The notes under the pieces are model-generated. The model searched no databases, was not told where the DNA came from, and saw only the letters and a program-made list of their open reading frames with translations. This document shows positions 1-6,803 of a DNA stretch of 11,107 nt, piece after piece; position 1 is the stretch's first letter, and the number at the start of each line of letters is the position of its first letter. The DNA is taken from the NCBI GenBank assembly GCA_021604825.1, contig BQJS01000161.1, positions 1 through 11,107 on the forward strand, in the 5' to 3' direction. The DNA comes from Phycisphaerae bacterium. GTDB lineage: Bacteria > Planctomycetota > Phycisphaerae > UBA1845. The position numbers and the translations under genes were made by a program.

Positions 1-888
1 CTTGGAGCGTGACTTGGGATTGGGAACTTCAAATTGCACTTCCCAAGTTGTCCTACCGGGCTGATCGTTTTCAAAAACGCGCAGGCTCACGCCGAGAATC
101 GCCGACGAACTGATTCCCCGTGGCGCCTCCTTGGACTTGCGGTCGATTCGGCGGATCTCGTTCGACTTTCCTTCGCTTCGCTCGATCAAAGCCTTCGCCT
201 CAGACTTGCTCATGGTTATTTCAAAGGTTTCTTTGATCGCTGCGCTTCGGCCCAATCGCACCATCACTTTCCTGAGCAATTGTTCAGCAGTTTCACTGGG
301 CGTGTTGCGTGCTTTTGAAACTCCCCTGTCGCTGTACAGTGCGAGTTTGGCGTTGTACTTTTCAGTAAAATCATTGACGTAGTTGCTGACCAGGAGCTCG
401 CGCTCGATCGTGTTCGCGATGCGCTCAGCCGTCGAGTCCATTTGGTTGGCAGGAAAACTGCGGTCGCGGTTGGCTTCATCGCGCTCGGCCTTTTTTTGCC
501 TGGCGATCTGGTCGCGGCGATCCTGTTCACGCTGGCTCGCTTCAATGTGCGCGGCATTCATACTATCGCGTAGCCGCTGGGCTTGGTCGTATTGTTCTTC
601 TCGCCAGCTTTGATCGGCTTCGCGATCGTTTTCGCGGGCCGACTGCCGCACCGCGCCCGAGCCAATCGAGAGATATGGGATCCGACCAAGAATCGATGCG
701 CCAGTTCGTTTATTCCTCGCTTTTTTTCGGAGCCGATGGCGTTCCTCGCGACGATATTCATCGTATTCTTCGTCGCTCACAAAATCGCTTCGATCTCGAT
801 AAGAATCTTTCTTGTCGCTGCACCCCGTCGTCGGCAGAAGAAAGGCCCCCCCAAAAATCAAAGCTGATAGCAACATCCTCTTGATCAT
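1..888 (-). CDS. Putative lipoprotein of unknown function, C-terminus outside window
   Basis: The reading frame is open from ATG at 888 to the window edge at 1 (296 codons, no stop). The start is supported by AGGAG at 898-902, nine bases upstream. Residues 1-22 form a lipoprotein-type signal peptide: K3/R4, hydrophobic 5-19, then TTG before Cys23. The -3 residue is Thr rather than the usual Leu, so the lipobox is not perfect. After Cys23 comes an Asp/Lys/Arg-rich stretch. Residues 85-150 are very rich in Arg, Glu, Gln and Asp and look like a charged helix or coiled coil. Residues 155-290 are more globular, ending in a beta-rich piece around VSLRVFE and WEVQFEVP. I do not recognise the family. 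It was probably anchored to an envelope membrane. It points away from the GH94 gene and is separated from it by mobile-element remains, so a functional link is not indicated. The frame depends on a run of seven G at 846-852. Confidence 0.8.
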   Translation of the reverse strand, partial: MIKRMLLSALIFGGAFLLPTTGCSDKKDSYRDRSDFVSDEEYDEYRREERHRLRKKARNKRTGASILGRIPYLSIGSGAVRQSARENDREADQSWREEQYDQAQRLRDSMNAAHIEASQREQDRRDQIARQKKAERDEANRDRSFPANQMDSTAERIANTIERELLVSNYVNDFTEKYNAKLALYSDRGVSKARNTPSETAEQLLRKVMVRLGRSAAIKETFEITMSKSEAKALIERSEGKSNEIRRIDRKSKEAPRGISSSAILGVSLRVFENDQPGRTTWEVQFEVPNPKSRSK

Positions 889-897
889 GCTAAATCA

Positions 898-902
898 CTC
901 CT
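898..902 (-). promoter_or_regulatory. Ribosome binding site of the lipoprotein gene
   Basis: Minus-strand AGGAG with a 9-base spacer to ATG at 888. It decides the start of the partial lipoprotein gene, which has no stop inside the window. Confidence 0.7.
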
Positions 903-923
903 AGTATCTTTGGATTTCTTTAC

Positions 924-937
924 TTCAGACATCTGAA
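924..937. promoter_or_regulatory. Small perfect palindrome upstream of the lipoprotein gene
   Basis: TTCAGA-CA-TCTGAA is a perfect 6+2+6 inverted repeat 36 bases upstream of the lipoprotein ATG. It could be an operator or may be chance; no regulator is recognised for it. The rest of 903-1077 shows no gene and no clear promoter. Confidence 0.25.
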
Positions 938-1077
938 TCAGCAGCGTCGGCCCGACTTTTCGGCGAGATGTGCTGTAACCATTTAAGCCAACGAATCGTA
1001 GCGGATTCGCTCAACTTCTTCAATCTCACAGTTTATTCGTACCCCTGAATTAATTGTATGTTGGAACGAATAACACA

Positions 1078-1334
1078 TGCCCTTTCCCCGAAGTTCAAAC
1101 CAGTGCTTATTGTTAGTCCAAAGGTGCTCCGTATTGCCGGTTGGGGTGTTTGGAAAGTAGCGGAGCACATCTCAGCAGGCTTGATCGCCATTGGTTCGGA
1201 TTGTCGATAGGTCAGTGCGTAGTGCGCGGCCTGACTCGACTGTATTGCTTTCTCCATCGTTCGATGAGTACTCTCGCACCCGGCAACGTGTATAAGACTT
1301 CACCGTAGAGCAATGCATCACGCAGCTTCCCATA
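1078..1334 (-). mobile_element. Remnant of the 3' end of an IS3-family insertion sequence
   Basis: The segment carries the end of an IS3-type transposase gene (described separately) followed, on the minus strand, by a short noncoding tail. The tail ends in a run resembling an IS3-family terminal inverted repeat: read on the plus strand from 1078 it begins TGCCCTTTCCCCGAAG, with the TG expected at an IS3 end. The outer edge is therefore placed at 1078 by motif only and is approximate. The other edge coincides with the MITE-like element at 1335. The 5' part of the element is missing, and no matching left end is visible beyond 1477. Confidence 0.6.
1168..1334 (-). pseudogene. IS3-family transposase (integrase core) C-terminal fragment, frameshifted
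   Basis: On the minus strand from 1334 one frame reads YGKLRDALLYGEV, then LPGARVLIERWRKQYSRVRP. The frame one base over continues HYALTYRQSEPMAIKPAEM. Joined, they follow the C-terminal pattern of IS3-family OrfB transposases (N-G-K-L-R-D-E-L-L-N-G-E, then A-x-V-L-I-E-R-W-R-x-x-Y-N, R-P-H-S-A-L-G-Y-R-P-P-A-P). The shift lies at 1225-1226 (two extra or one missing base); without it the first frame stops a few codons later. The D-D-E catalytic core is absent except for this C-terminal tail, so no active enzyme is possible. The family call rests on pattern memory of the motif and is fairly secure; the subgroup is not assigned. Confidence 0.75.
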
Positions 1335-1477
1335 GATCGCCATAAGTTCAAACGTAGCGTTCTTCTTGTATCCTTGCGTATCACTGGGACCCAGGATTCG
1401 ATTTGGCTGACTCCGCTTTCCCCTGTGCGCGGGAATGACGGTATTGGCGTATCGCTACGCCTGAACTTAAGGCGATC
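1335..1477. mobile_element. MITE-like element, 143 bp, with 25-bp imperfect terminal inverted repeats and flanking TA
   Basis: The left arm (1335-1359) starts GATCGCC and ends CGTAGCG. The reverse complement of the right arm (1453-1477) matches it at 22 of 25 positions. TA stands immediately outside both arms (1333-1334 and 1478-1479), the target-site signature of IS630/Tc1-mariner type transposition. No transposase is encoded inside. The interior holds two further inverted repeats: CTGGG-A-CCCAG at 1384-1394 and TTCCC-N8-GGGAA at 1418-1435. It lies 67 bases past the GH94 stop and directly against the IS3 remnant. As RNA it would fold into a long hairpin that could also end transcription of the GH94 gene. 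Confidence 0.65.
1418..1435. repeat. TTCCC-N8-GGGAA inverted repeat inside the MITE-like element
   Basis: Five-base arms at 1418-1422 and 1431-1435 flank eight bases. The arrangement is like the dRS3 repeat of Neisseria (ATTCCC-N8-GGGAAT), here with the outermost pair lost. Similar GGGAATGACGG-containing palindromes occur as dispersed repeats in many bacteria. Homology to any one of them is not claimed. Confidence 0.45.
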
Positions 1478-1543
1478 TAACCACGGATATCAGCAATGTG
1501 GGAAATCGTGTTGCGGGCTGTGTGGCACTTACCTGAGACTACT

Positions 1544-4327
1544 TCAATTAAGGGGGTCGCACACTTCAACTTGAAGTTCGGTGCAATTTTCAAGTGAGGC
1601 ATTGTCAAACGAAACTTCGTTGGCGAATAGCTCGCGTTGTAGTTGTTTTCCAGATCCATCACGAACGCGAATGGTTCTCGTTGGTACGTCGCAATGCGCA
1701 ATACTTACCCTGAGGATCATGCGCTGCAGATTGCAACGGAATGAAATGCGGCCGAATGGACTTGCGTTGGCGGGGCTAATCTTCAGGCCGGTCAATGTCG
1801 GCTGAACTCCGACGACATGGCGTGCCAAAACCTTTAAAAGAACATTTGAGCTGCCGGTCTGCCAGTCGTTCATGCTTTGCCCGTCCAGACCAAGTTCAAC
1901 ATTGTGGGCATACGAATTTGGCATGACGAATGGTGAATGTGAAAGGTTTTCGCCGTTCTGGAGAAACGGTAAGACCTTGGCCAACTGCACCCATGCACGA
2001 TCTGGTTCATTGATGGCGAACATTGCTGCGACGCCGAACAACGTGGCATGGACGTATGTTGCGCCGTTCTCTGCAGTGCCAATCGGGAGTTTGCGAATGC
2101 GCCCGACCCCGCGTGCGTCGGCTCGAAAGCCCGGCTCAAACGTCTTGAGTCCGTAGGAAGAATCCAATCTCGAAAACGCGGCCAGGATATCCTCATCCGA
2201 AATCCCACGTAGCGTTTCGTTTCTCATACCACTGAGAACCCAAAAAGCGTACGACGTTAAGCCATCTCGCGCCGCGCCATCAACGTCTTTGAAGCTCCCG
2301 ATGTAATACTCGCGCTTGTCACCCCAACCGTGCACGATCCGCGATTGTCCTCCCTCGGAAACGAGTGCATGCGAATCAAGTGCGTCGCGAATACTCTCTT
2401 TGAGTTCTTGATATTCGGTGATCTCATTGGCGAATCGGGATGCGTCGAGTGCCGCATACATTTCGGCCATCTCTCGGCAGTTTTGGAAGAACTGCAGACT
2501 GGCCATCACGGAAACTCCGGCCCCGAAACCTTCCGCCCCGTCACTTCGCACACCCAAACCGTCGAGGGCGTCGTTCCAATCGCCGTAAAGTGCGCGAACC
2601 AATCCGGTTTCGGGTTCGCGTTGTCGATTGAGATAGCCGCAAATGCGTTCCATGTGATTGAGAACCGTATCGGATTCATCAGAAAGCGCAATTGTCCCCG
2701 CAATGGGGTCTACAATTTCGTGGTACCCAACATTTTCATTGAGAAGTGCAAGGTCGCCGGTCGTCGCGAGGTAGGTATATATCGTTGAAATCACCCACAC
2801 GCCCTGATCCACGAACTCGCGTAGGTCGGCTTTGGTGGTGTCGCTATCGATCGCCAGGGAGTACTGCCTTGGGCAGCGGCCGTCACTGAGGACATGGGCT
2901 ATGCACTCCAGAATTCGCGCCCGCGCCAACATAGGGTCTTCGATCAGGATCGCTTCAACTGCCTGCATGACATCGCGGACACCGATCAGTGAATTGGGCG
3001 ACGCGTGCATGTAACCTTCAGTTGATGCGCATACTTCGATCTGCCTGCGCAAATACGGAATGAACTGATTGAACGCATCGGAATTGATTGGCGTCGATTG
3101 ATCCGAGCCTTCAAACGACAGCGAAATGCGGTCGCTCTTTTGTCGTCCCGCGTTGCGAATGCGAGAGAGTCGATGATCGATGCTCCAGGGAGAAATCGGT
3201 TCGAGGGCAGATTTCTCGAAATCGTTGAGCAATTGATGATGACAGAGTTCGTAGTCGAATCGTGCAACGGCTCGCGGCGCGAGAGAAAAGGACTGTAAGT
3301 CACTGGCGATCGCCGTATCGTGAAACACGGTTAGTTCCGGCTGACCTGAGAGTCGGCCGGTAGAAAGAAACGATGCCGTACTGAGGTTCCGATTCACCGA
3401 ACCGACGTACGCACCGAGCGATGTGGCGACTTGCTGCTCCGGCGACTGAACGACCTCCGAGTCATTTGATTTGCAAATGATCGCGTGTCTACGTAACAGC
3501 CCCAAGTGCGTTACTGAACCGAATCGATTCTGGTCTTCGTTGACCTCGATCACGAAAGGTCGCAAATGCCCATGCCGATCGCTAACCAATTTTGCATCGA
3601 CCTTGTTGTTCTGTGCGACGTATGTTTTCTTAAACCATCGGTCTTCATGGGTTTCGTGGAATTGATGTCGAAAGTGCGGATTGAAGAATGATGATACGTA
3701 CAAGTCGGCTGGCGTGTCGCTCTTGTTCTCAACGAATATCGACCACACCATCGCCGTGTTTCCCAGCGAATCGCTGTCCAGGAAGAATCGAACGCCGCCC
3801 CGTATCGATGGCGTTTCAGTGAAATACCAAACGCCATCGTGTCCGATCACTGAATAACGCGAGAGTCTGTCGGACTCCTCGCCGGCCAGAGTCGGAACAG
3901 GCAGGAGAGAAAACGGTTCAAACGAATCGGAGTTGGAACGGCGCTGTCCCGCAACGAACGAAACGCAAGGATCTTGTCCGGTCACTGGTGGCAAGAAGTA
4001 AAAGAACAATCCACGATTGCCGTAAAATCGACCCGAAGCAGTAGCCCAGAGGTGCGTGCCTTTGTCGCCATACGGATATCGGCTATCACCATAAAGCCGC
4101 GGACCGCAGTACACCCGACCATCGGGAATGAACATCGTATTTCCGGCAAGAACACGTGAACGTTTGCTCTTGAATTCGTCGATCTGCGCGCGAACCTGCG
4201 AATCGATCTGTCTGAAATCGTCGCGCAGCAAATACGCACTTCTACCGGACTGCGGCTTGTGACTTGTGGATTTGGTGACGCCAGCACGGATTGGTGTCTT
4301 CACTATTGAGTCGTCTGAATTCGCCAT
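1544..4327 (-). CDS. GH94-type glycoside phosphorylase (cellobiose/chitobiose/oligoglucan phosphorylase family)
   Basis: 927 residues, no signal peptide, so cytoplasmic. The family splits a beta-glycosidic bond with phosphate to give a sugar 1-phosphate. Visible are an N-terminal beta-sandwich region (about 60-370) and an (alpha/alpha)6 barrel (about 415-835) with VRD at 450-452, YGDWNDALDGLG from 581 (general-acid Asp in DWND), ENGATYVH at 753-760 and WQTGS at 822-826. A C-terminal beta domain begins VGVQPTLTGLKISPA near 839. The Arg of VRD, His760 and the Thr-Gly of WQTGS fit the phosphate site described for GH94. The first 45 residues are Ser/Lys/Arg-rich and form an extra tail. ATG 4327 is the first possible start: the frame upstream holds no ATG, GTG or TTG before a stop. 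Its own ribosome site is weak (AGAAG directly before ATG). The sugar cannot be named. The N-terminal sequence and the NSYAHNVELGLDG stretch differ from classical cellobiose phosphorylases, so a related family or other oligoglucan specificity is possible. Confidence 0.85.
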   Translation of the reverse strand: MANSDDSIVKTPIRAGVTKSTSHKPQSGRSAYLLRDDFRQIDSQVRAQIDEFKSKRSRVLAGNTMFIPDGRVYCGPRLYGDSRYPYGDKGTHLWATASGRFYGNRGLFFYFLPPVTGQDPCVSFVAGQRRSNSDSFEPFSLLPVPTLAGEESDRLSRYSVIGHDGVWYFTETPSIRGGVRFFLDSDSLGNTAMVWSIFVENKSDTPADLYVSSFFNPHFRHQFHETHEDRWFKKTYVAQNNKVDAKLVSDRHGHLRPFVIEVNEDQNRFGSVTHLGLLRRHAIICKSNDSEVVQSPEQQVATSLGAYVGSVNRNLSTASFLSTGRLSGQPELTVFHDTAIASDLQSFSLAPRAVARFDYELCHHQLLNDFEKSALEPISPWSIDHRLSRIRNAGRQKSDRISLSFEGSDQSTPINSDAFNQFIPYLRRQIEVCASTEGYMHASPNSLIGVRDVMQAVEAILIEDPMLARARILECIAHVLSDGRCPRQYSLAIDSDTTKADLREFVDQGVWVISTIYTYLATTGDLALLNENVGYHEIVDPIAGTIALSDESDTVLNHMERICGYLNRQREPETGLVRALYGDWNDALDGLGVRSDGAEGFGAGVSVMASLQFFQNCREMAEMYAALDASRFANEITEYQELKESIRDALDSHALVSEGGQSRIVHGWGDKREYYIGSFKDVDGAARDGLTSYAFWVLSGMRNETLRGISDEDILAAFSRLDSSYGLKTFEPGFRADARGVGRIRKLPIGTAENGATYVHATLFGVAAMFAINEPDRAWVQLAKVLPFLQNGENLSHSPFVMPNSYAHNVELGLDGQSMNDWQTGSSNVLLKVLARHVVGVQPTLTGLKISPANASPFGRISFRCNLQRMILRVSIAHCDVPTRTIRVRDGSGKQLQRELFANEVSFDNASLENCTELQVEVCDPLN

Positions 4328-4331
4328 GCTT

Positions 4332-4373
4332 CTATTCGCATTTCGTGATTGAAAATCGGCAAGCCGCCCGCAC
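4332..4373 (-). other. Possible 13-codon leader ORF ahead of the phosphorylase gene
   Basis: On the minus strand a strong AAGGAG (4386-4391) precedes GTG at 4373 by 12 bases. The short frame VRAACRFSITKCE ends at TAG (4332-4334), four bases before ATG 4327 of the phosphorylase, which itself lacks a good ribosome site. Translation coupling is conceivable. The spacing is long and the ORF tiny, so this is weak. Confidence 0.2.
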
Positions 4374-4468
4374 GGTCGGCGATAACTCCTTATAGAATCA
4401 AACGTTCCCGACCCCGGTGGCTACACCTTGCAAGTTTTCGGCCGGGCATTCGACCCAAGGAAACGAAT

Positions 4469-4476
4469 TTAATTAA
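4469..4476. promoter_or_regulatory. Candidate operator half of the divergent control region (distal TTAATTAA)
   Basis: A perfect 8-bp palindrome in the intergenic region between the phosphorylase and ROK genes. An identical copy lies 46 bp away, centre to centre, at 4515-4522. ROK repressors such as NagC and Mlc bind AT-rich palindromic sites, which makes these candidates; AT-rich chance is the alternative. Confidence 0.35.
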
Positions 4477-4496
4477 CTTTCTTTATGATAACGTTC

Positions 4497-4525
4497 TTGA
4501 AATGATTAATCCACTTAATTAAGAT
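4497..4525 (+). promoter_or_regulatory. Candidate sigma-70-like promoter of the ROK gene, overlapped by an operator-like palindrome
   Basis: TTGAAA (4497-4502), 17 bases, then TAAGAT (4520-4525) fits the -35/-10 pattern (5 of 6 and 4 of 6 matches). Transcription would begin near 4532, directly at the ROK ATG (4533). Together with the absence of a ribosome site this suggests a leaderless message. The 10-bp palindrome CTTAATTAAG (4514-4523) covers the -10 element, as expected for autorepression. No convincing promoter for the opposite direction was found. The rest of 4328-4532 holds no other gene. Confidence 0.4.
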
Positions 4526-4532
4526 TGTTTTC

Positions 4533-5660
4533 ATGTCAACAATGCTTACAGGAAAACCGCAGCTTAATCGCGAAGTCAACCGCCGGATCATCCTCGACCG
4601 CATTCGCCGAGAGGGTGAAGTGTCACGTGCCGACTTGGCTAAGATTACCGAAATTCGCCCGCCAACCATCTCGGCTGTCATGCGTGATTTGGTGGATGAG
4701 GGATTGGTCGAAGAACGAGGGGCTGGCGCTACCAACGGAGGTCGGGCTCCTCGCTTGTTCGCCATCCGAGGAAGTATCCCCAGGGCTTTGGGGATTGAAA
4801 TTAACGAATCAAAAATCCTCGCCGCCCTCTGCGACCTGCATGGAGAAGCATGCCAGCAAGTCAACGTTGATTTTGAACCATGCTCGCCCGAGCAAACCAT
4901 TAAGACCTTATTAAACCTGCGCGACGATCTTCTAAGCGCGGCGGGCATCACTTGGTCAACGGTACTCGGCGTGGGAATCGCAATGCCCGGACTCATTCGC
5001 GGTGAGGAAGGTCTCGTCCGATTGTCCAAACCGTTTGACTGGCATGAAGTCTCATTTCGGGCCATGTGCGAACAGGCATGGAACCGCAAGACCTATGTCG
5101 TCAATGACTCCCTCGCAGGCGGGATGGCCGCTCACTTTCTGGGCGGTGCGGGCGGTGTCCGCAATCTCGTTTACCTAAACGTTCGTTATCTCAACGCATC
5201 CCACGGTGTGCTGGGTCTTGGGTGCGGTATCGTCATCGACGGTGAGCCCTTCCATGGCGAATTTGGCGCAGCAGGCGAAATCACCACGCCAGTTGCGCAT
5301 CCCGTCATGCAGTTGGGTTCGTCGCAATCAACCCAGGCGGTTTCTCAATTCGTCGATTTGGTCACAAAGGGTGACCGCAACGCCACGTCCGCGCTCGAAA
5401 TTTCATCCGATGAAGTCGCTCGATTGGCGATCCACATCATCAACTTTCTTGAACCGGGGATGTTGATCCTTGGTATTGACGAACCTCGACTTGTTCAGCC
5501 GGTTCTGACGCGCATTCGATCGCGCGTTCGAGAAGCGGGGCTGGCAGAGACGACGGATCACACGCAGGTTGTCGCCGCCGACCTCGGTAAATTTGGTTTG
5601 GTACGCGGCGCGGTTGTCCCTGCACTACAAGACGTGTTTCGATTACCGCGATGGTCGTAG
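4533..5660 (+). CDS. ROK-family transcriptional regulator lacking the zinc motif
   Basis: 375 residues. A winged helix-turn-helix occupies about 11-75 (NREVNRRIILDRIRREGEVSR, then DLAKITEIRPPTISAVMRDL and the wing LVEERG). A ROK (repressor, ORF, kinase) sugar-binding domain follows, with VGIAMPG at 147-153, VVNDSLAGG at 189-197 and GLGCGIVIDGEPFHGEFGAAGEI around 228-250. Typical ROK proteins read GEIGH here and then carry C-x-C-G-x2-G-C. In this protein the text is GEITTP and the cysteine cluster is missing, so zinc binding is lost and the sugar-contacting His is replaced. It is likely a repressor or activator responding to a sugar derivative, not a kinase. It is divergent from the phosphorylase gene and 34 bases ahead of the export cluster, so it probably controls both. 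The ATG at 4533 has no ribosome site; ATG 4542 is an alternative start. Confidence 0.9.
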   Translation: MSTMLTGKPQLNREVNRRIILDRIRREGEVSRADLAKITEIRPPTISAVMRDLVDEGLVEERGAGATNGGRAPRLFAIRGSIPRALGIEINESKILAALCDLHGEACQQVNVDFEPCSPEQTIKTLLNLRDDLLSAAGITWSTVLGVGIAMPGLIRGEEGLVRLSKPFDWHEVSFRAMCEQAWNRKTYVVNDSLAGGMAAHFLGGAGGVRNLVYLNVRYLNASHGVLGLGCGIVIDGEPFHGEFGAAGEITTPVAHPVMQLGSSQSTQAVSQFVDLVTKGDRNATSALEISSDEVARLAIHIINFLEPGMLILGIDEPRLVQPVLTRIRSRVREAGLAETTDHTQVVAADLGKFGLVRGAVVPALQDVFRLPRWS

Positions 5661-5680
5661 GACTCACGCGGCCATTCTAT

Positions 5681-5686
5681 AGGAGG
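5681..5686 (+). promoter_or_regulatory. Ribosome binding site deciding a GTG start
   Basis: AGGAGG, eight bases before GTG at 5695. A nearer GTG at 5690 would give a frame that stops after a few codons, so 5695 is the start. Confidence 0.8.
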
Positions 5687-5694
5687 AAAGTGGC

Positions 5695-6723
5695 GTGCAT
5701 TATTTACTAAGAAGATTCAATGCGGTCGTGACGTTTTCGGTTTGTGTCGTCAGTTTGTCTTTGACGACCGAGTTCGTTAGCGCCCAGGAACCGGGAAGAA
5801 CCATCCTCCCCGGCGAGGTGATCTATTCGTTTGATACGAATACGAACGGGTGCAACCCCGACGAGTGGAACTTCTTCGGATCACCGACGACCGATTTTGG
5901 TGCCGACAAAACGGTTGAAGATGGAAACGGTGCCTTTCATTCCGGTGATTGGACGCTCCAAGGTGGACCGTTCCTGGGTCACGGTGTTGGCATCGGTCCG
6001 TTTCCGCCCGGGCAACCGCTGTGCCCGCCAACGGGATCGGGAACATGTGACATCAACCTGGACCTGACGCAAGGAACGGGGATCACGATGCGCGTTCGAC
6101 TTGAGTTGCCACCCGGAGATTTTCCTCCGGCTACTCAGGGCACCGCGGGTGTTCGGATGCAGTTTGAATTGGTGGATTCCAATGGACTATCTGAGTTCGT
6201 CTGCCCGGCATTTGGCGAAGCGCCATCCGATCCTCCGGGTGATACGGTCGCAGTTGTGCCCTGGAACGTGCAGGATCATCCTTGGGTGGACCGACGCTTT
6301 GAGCCCGGCGATCAGGAAGAGTGGGAAACAGTCACGATTTATTTCGATCAACTCGATGCCGGATTCGACGACGGTGCAGTCGCTGGCTTGGACGGAATCC
6401 TCGAACTCGACAAGATCAGCGCCATCCGAGTCCTATGGTGGCCAGGCGATGAAACCCAATTCATCAACACGCTGCAATTCGACGACATCCGCTTGATTGA
6501 CGATATGCCTGTTCTTTGGGGCGACACCGAAGGAGACGGCGATATCGATCTGTTGTCGTACGCAGAGTTTCAAATCTGCGCCGGCGAAACCGAATTGACC
6601 GAACCCTGTCGGCATTTTGACGCGGACACGGACGGCGACATAGACGCCGACGATTTGAACAACCTGTCCGATTGCTTGTTGGGACCGTTTGCAAATTCTG
6701 ATTTTTTCCCGTGGTGCTACTAG
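5695..6723 (+). CDS. Secreted binding-module protein with C-terminal dockerin-like repeat
   Basis: 342 residues, GTG start fixed by AGGAGG. A Sec signal peptide (RR at 6-7, hydrophobic 11-27) is probably cut after Ala30 (FVSA/QE). Residues 40-270 look like a beta-sandwich carbohydrate-binding type module: VIYSFDT, WNFFGSPTTDFGAD, later IRVLWWPGDET and LQFDDIRL at 244-267. Residues 276-330 hold two Ca-binding loops of dockerin type I style (D277-T-E-G-D281-G-D283-I-D285 and D309-A-D311-T-D313-G-D315-I-D317), with Cys at 295, 305 and 327. Such tails are common on exported planctomycete proteins, usually without classical cohesins. No catalytic motif was seen. The N-terminal module resembles that of the next gene and of the last gene in the window. 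It is the first gene of the export cluster, 34 bases after the regulator, and is probably co-transcribed with it. Confidence 0.85.
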   Translation: MHYLLRRFNAVVTFSVCVVSLSLTTEFVSAQEPGRTILPGEVIYSFDTNTNGCNPDEWNFFGSPTTDFGADKTVEDGNGAFHSGDWTLQGGPFLGHGVGIGPFPPGQPLCPPTGSGTCDINLDLTQGTGITMRVRLELPPGDFPPATQGTAGVRMQFELVDSNGLSEFVCPAFGEAPSDPPGDTVAVVPWNVQDHPWVDRRFEPGDQEEWETVTIYFDQLDAGFDDGAVAGLDGILELDKISAIRVLWWPGDETQFINTLQFDDIRLIDDMPVLWGDTEGDGDIDLLSYAEFQICAGETELTEPCRHFDADTDGDIDADDLNNLSDCLLGPFANSDFFPWCY

Positions 6724-6803
6724 CGCACCGCGGACCTTGTTCGGACGACGCTGTGAACGCAGCCTCTCTCCTGCGAAAGCTCTCTTTGTGAAGGAGGATT
6801 ACG

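Noticed and set aside
951..963. Short hairpin CCGA-CTTT-TCGG as a terminator
   Set aside because: Only four base pairs and no T tract, so too weak.
1172..1384. 70-codon minus-strand frame across the IS remnant
   Set aside because: It is in a different frame from the transposase homology and runs through the MITE arm, so it is not a gene.
1374..1574. 66-codon plus-strand frame across the MITE-like element
   Set aside because: It encodes the repeats themselves, has no ribosome site, and ends inside the phosphorylase gene of the other strand.
2330..2788. 152-codon plus-strand frame
   Set aside because: It lies inside the GH94-type gene on the other strand, over its catalytic barrel, and shows no recognisable domain.
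4469..5089. 206-codon minus-strand frame opposite the ROK gene
   Set aside because: It overlaps the whole N-terminal half of a clear ROK protein, has no domain, and has a basic, Ser-rich composition typical of an antisense frame.
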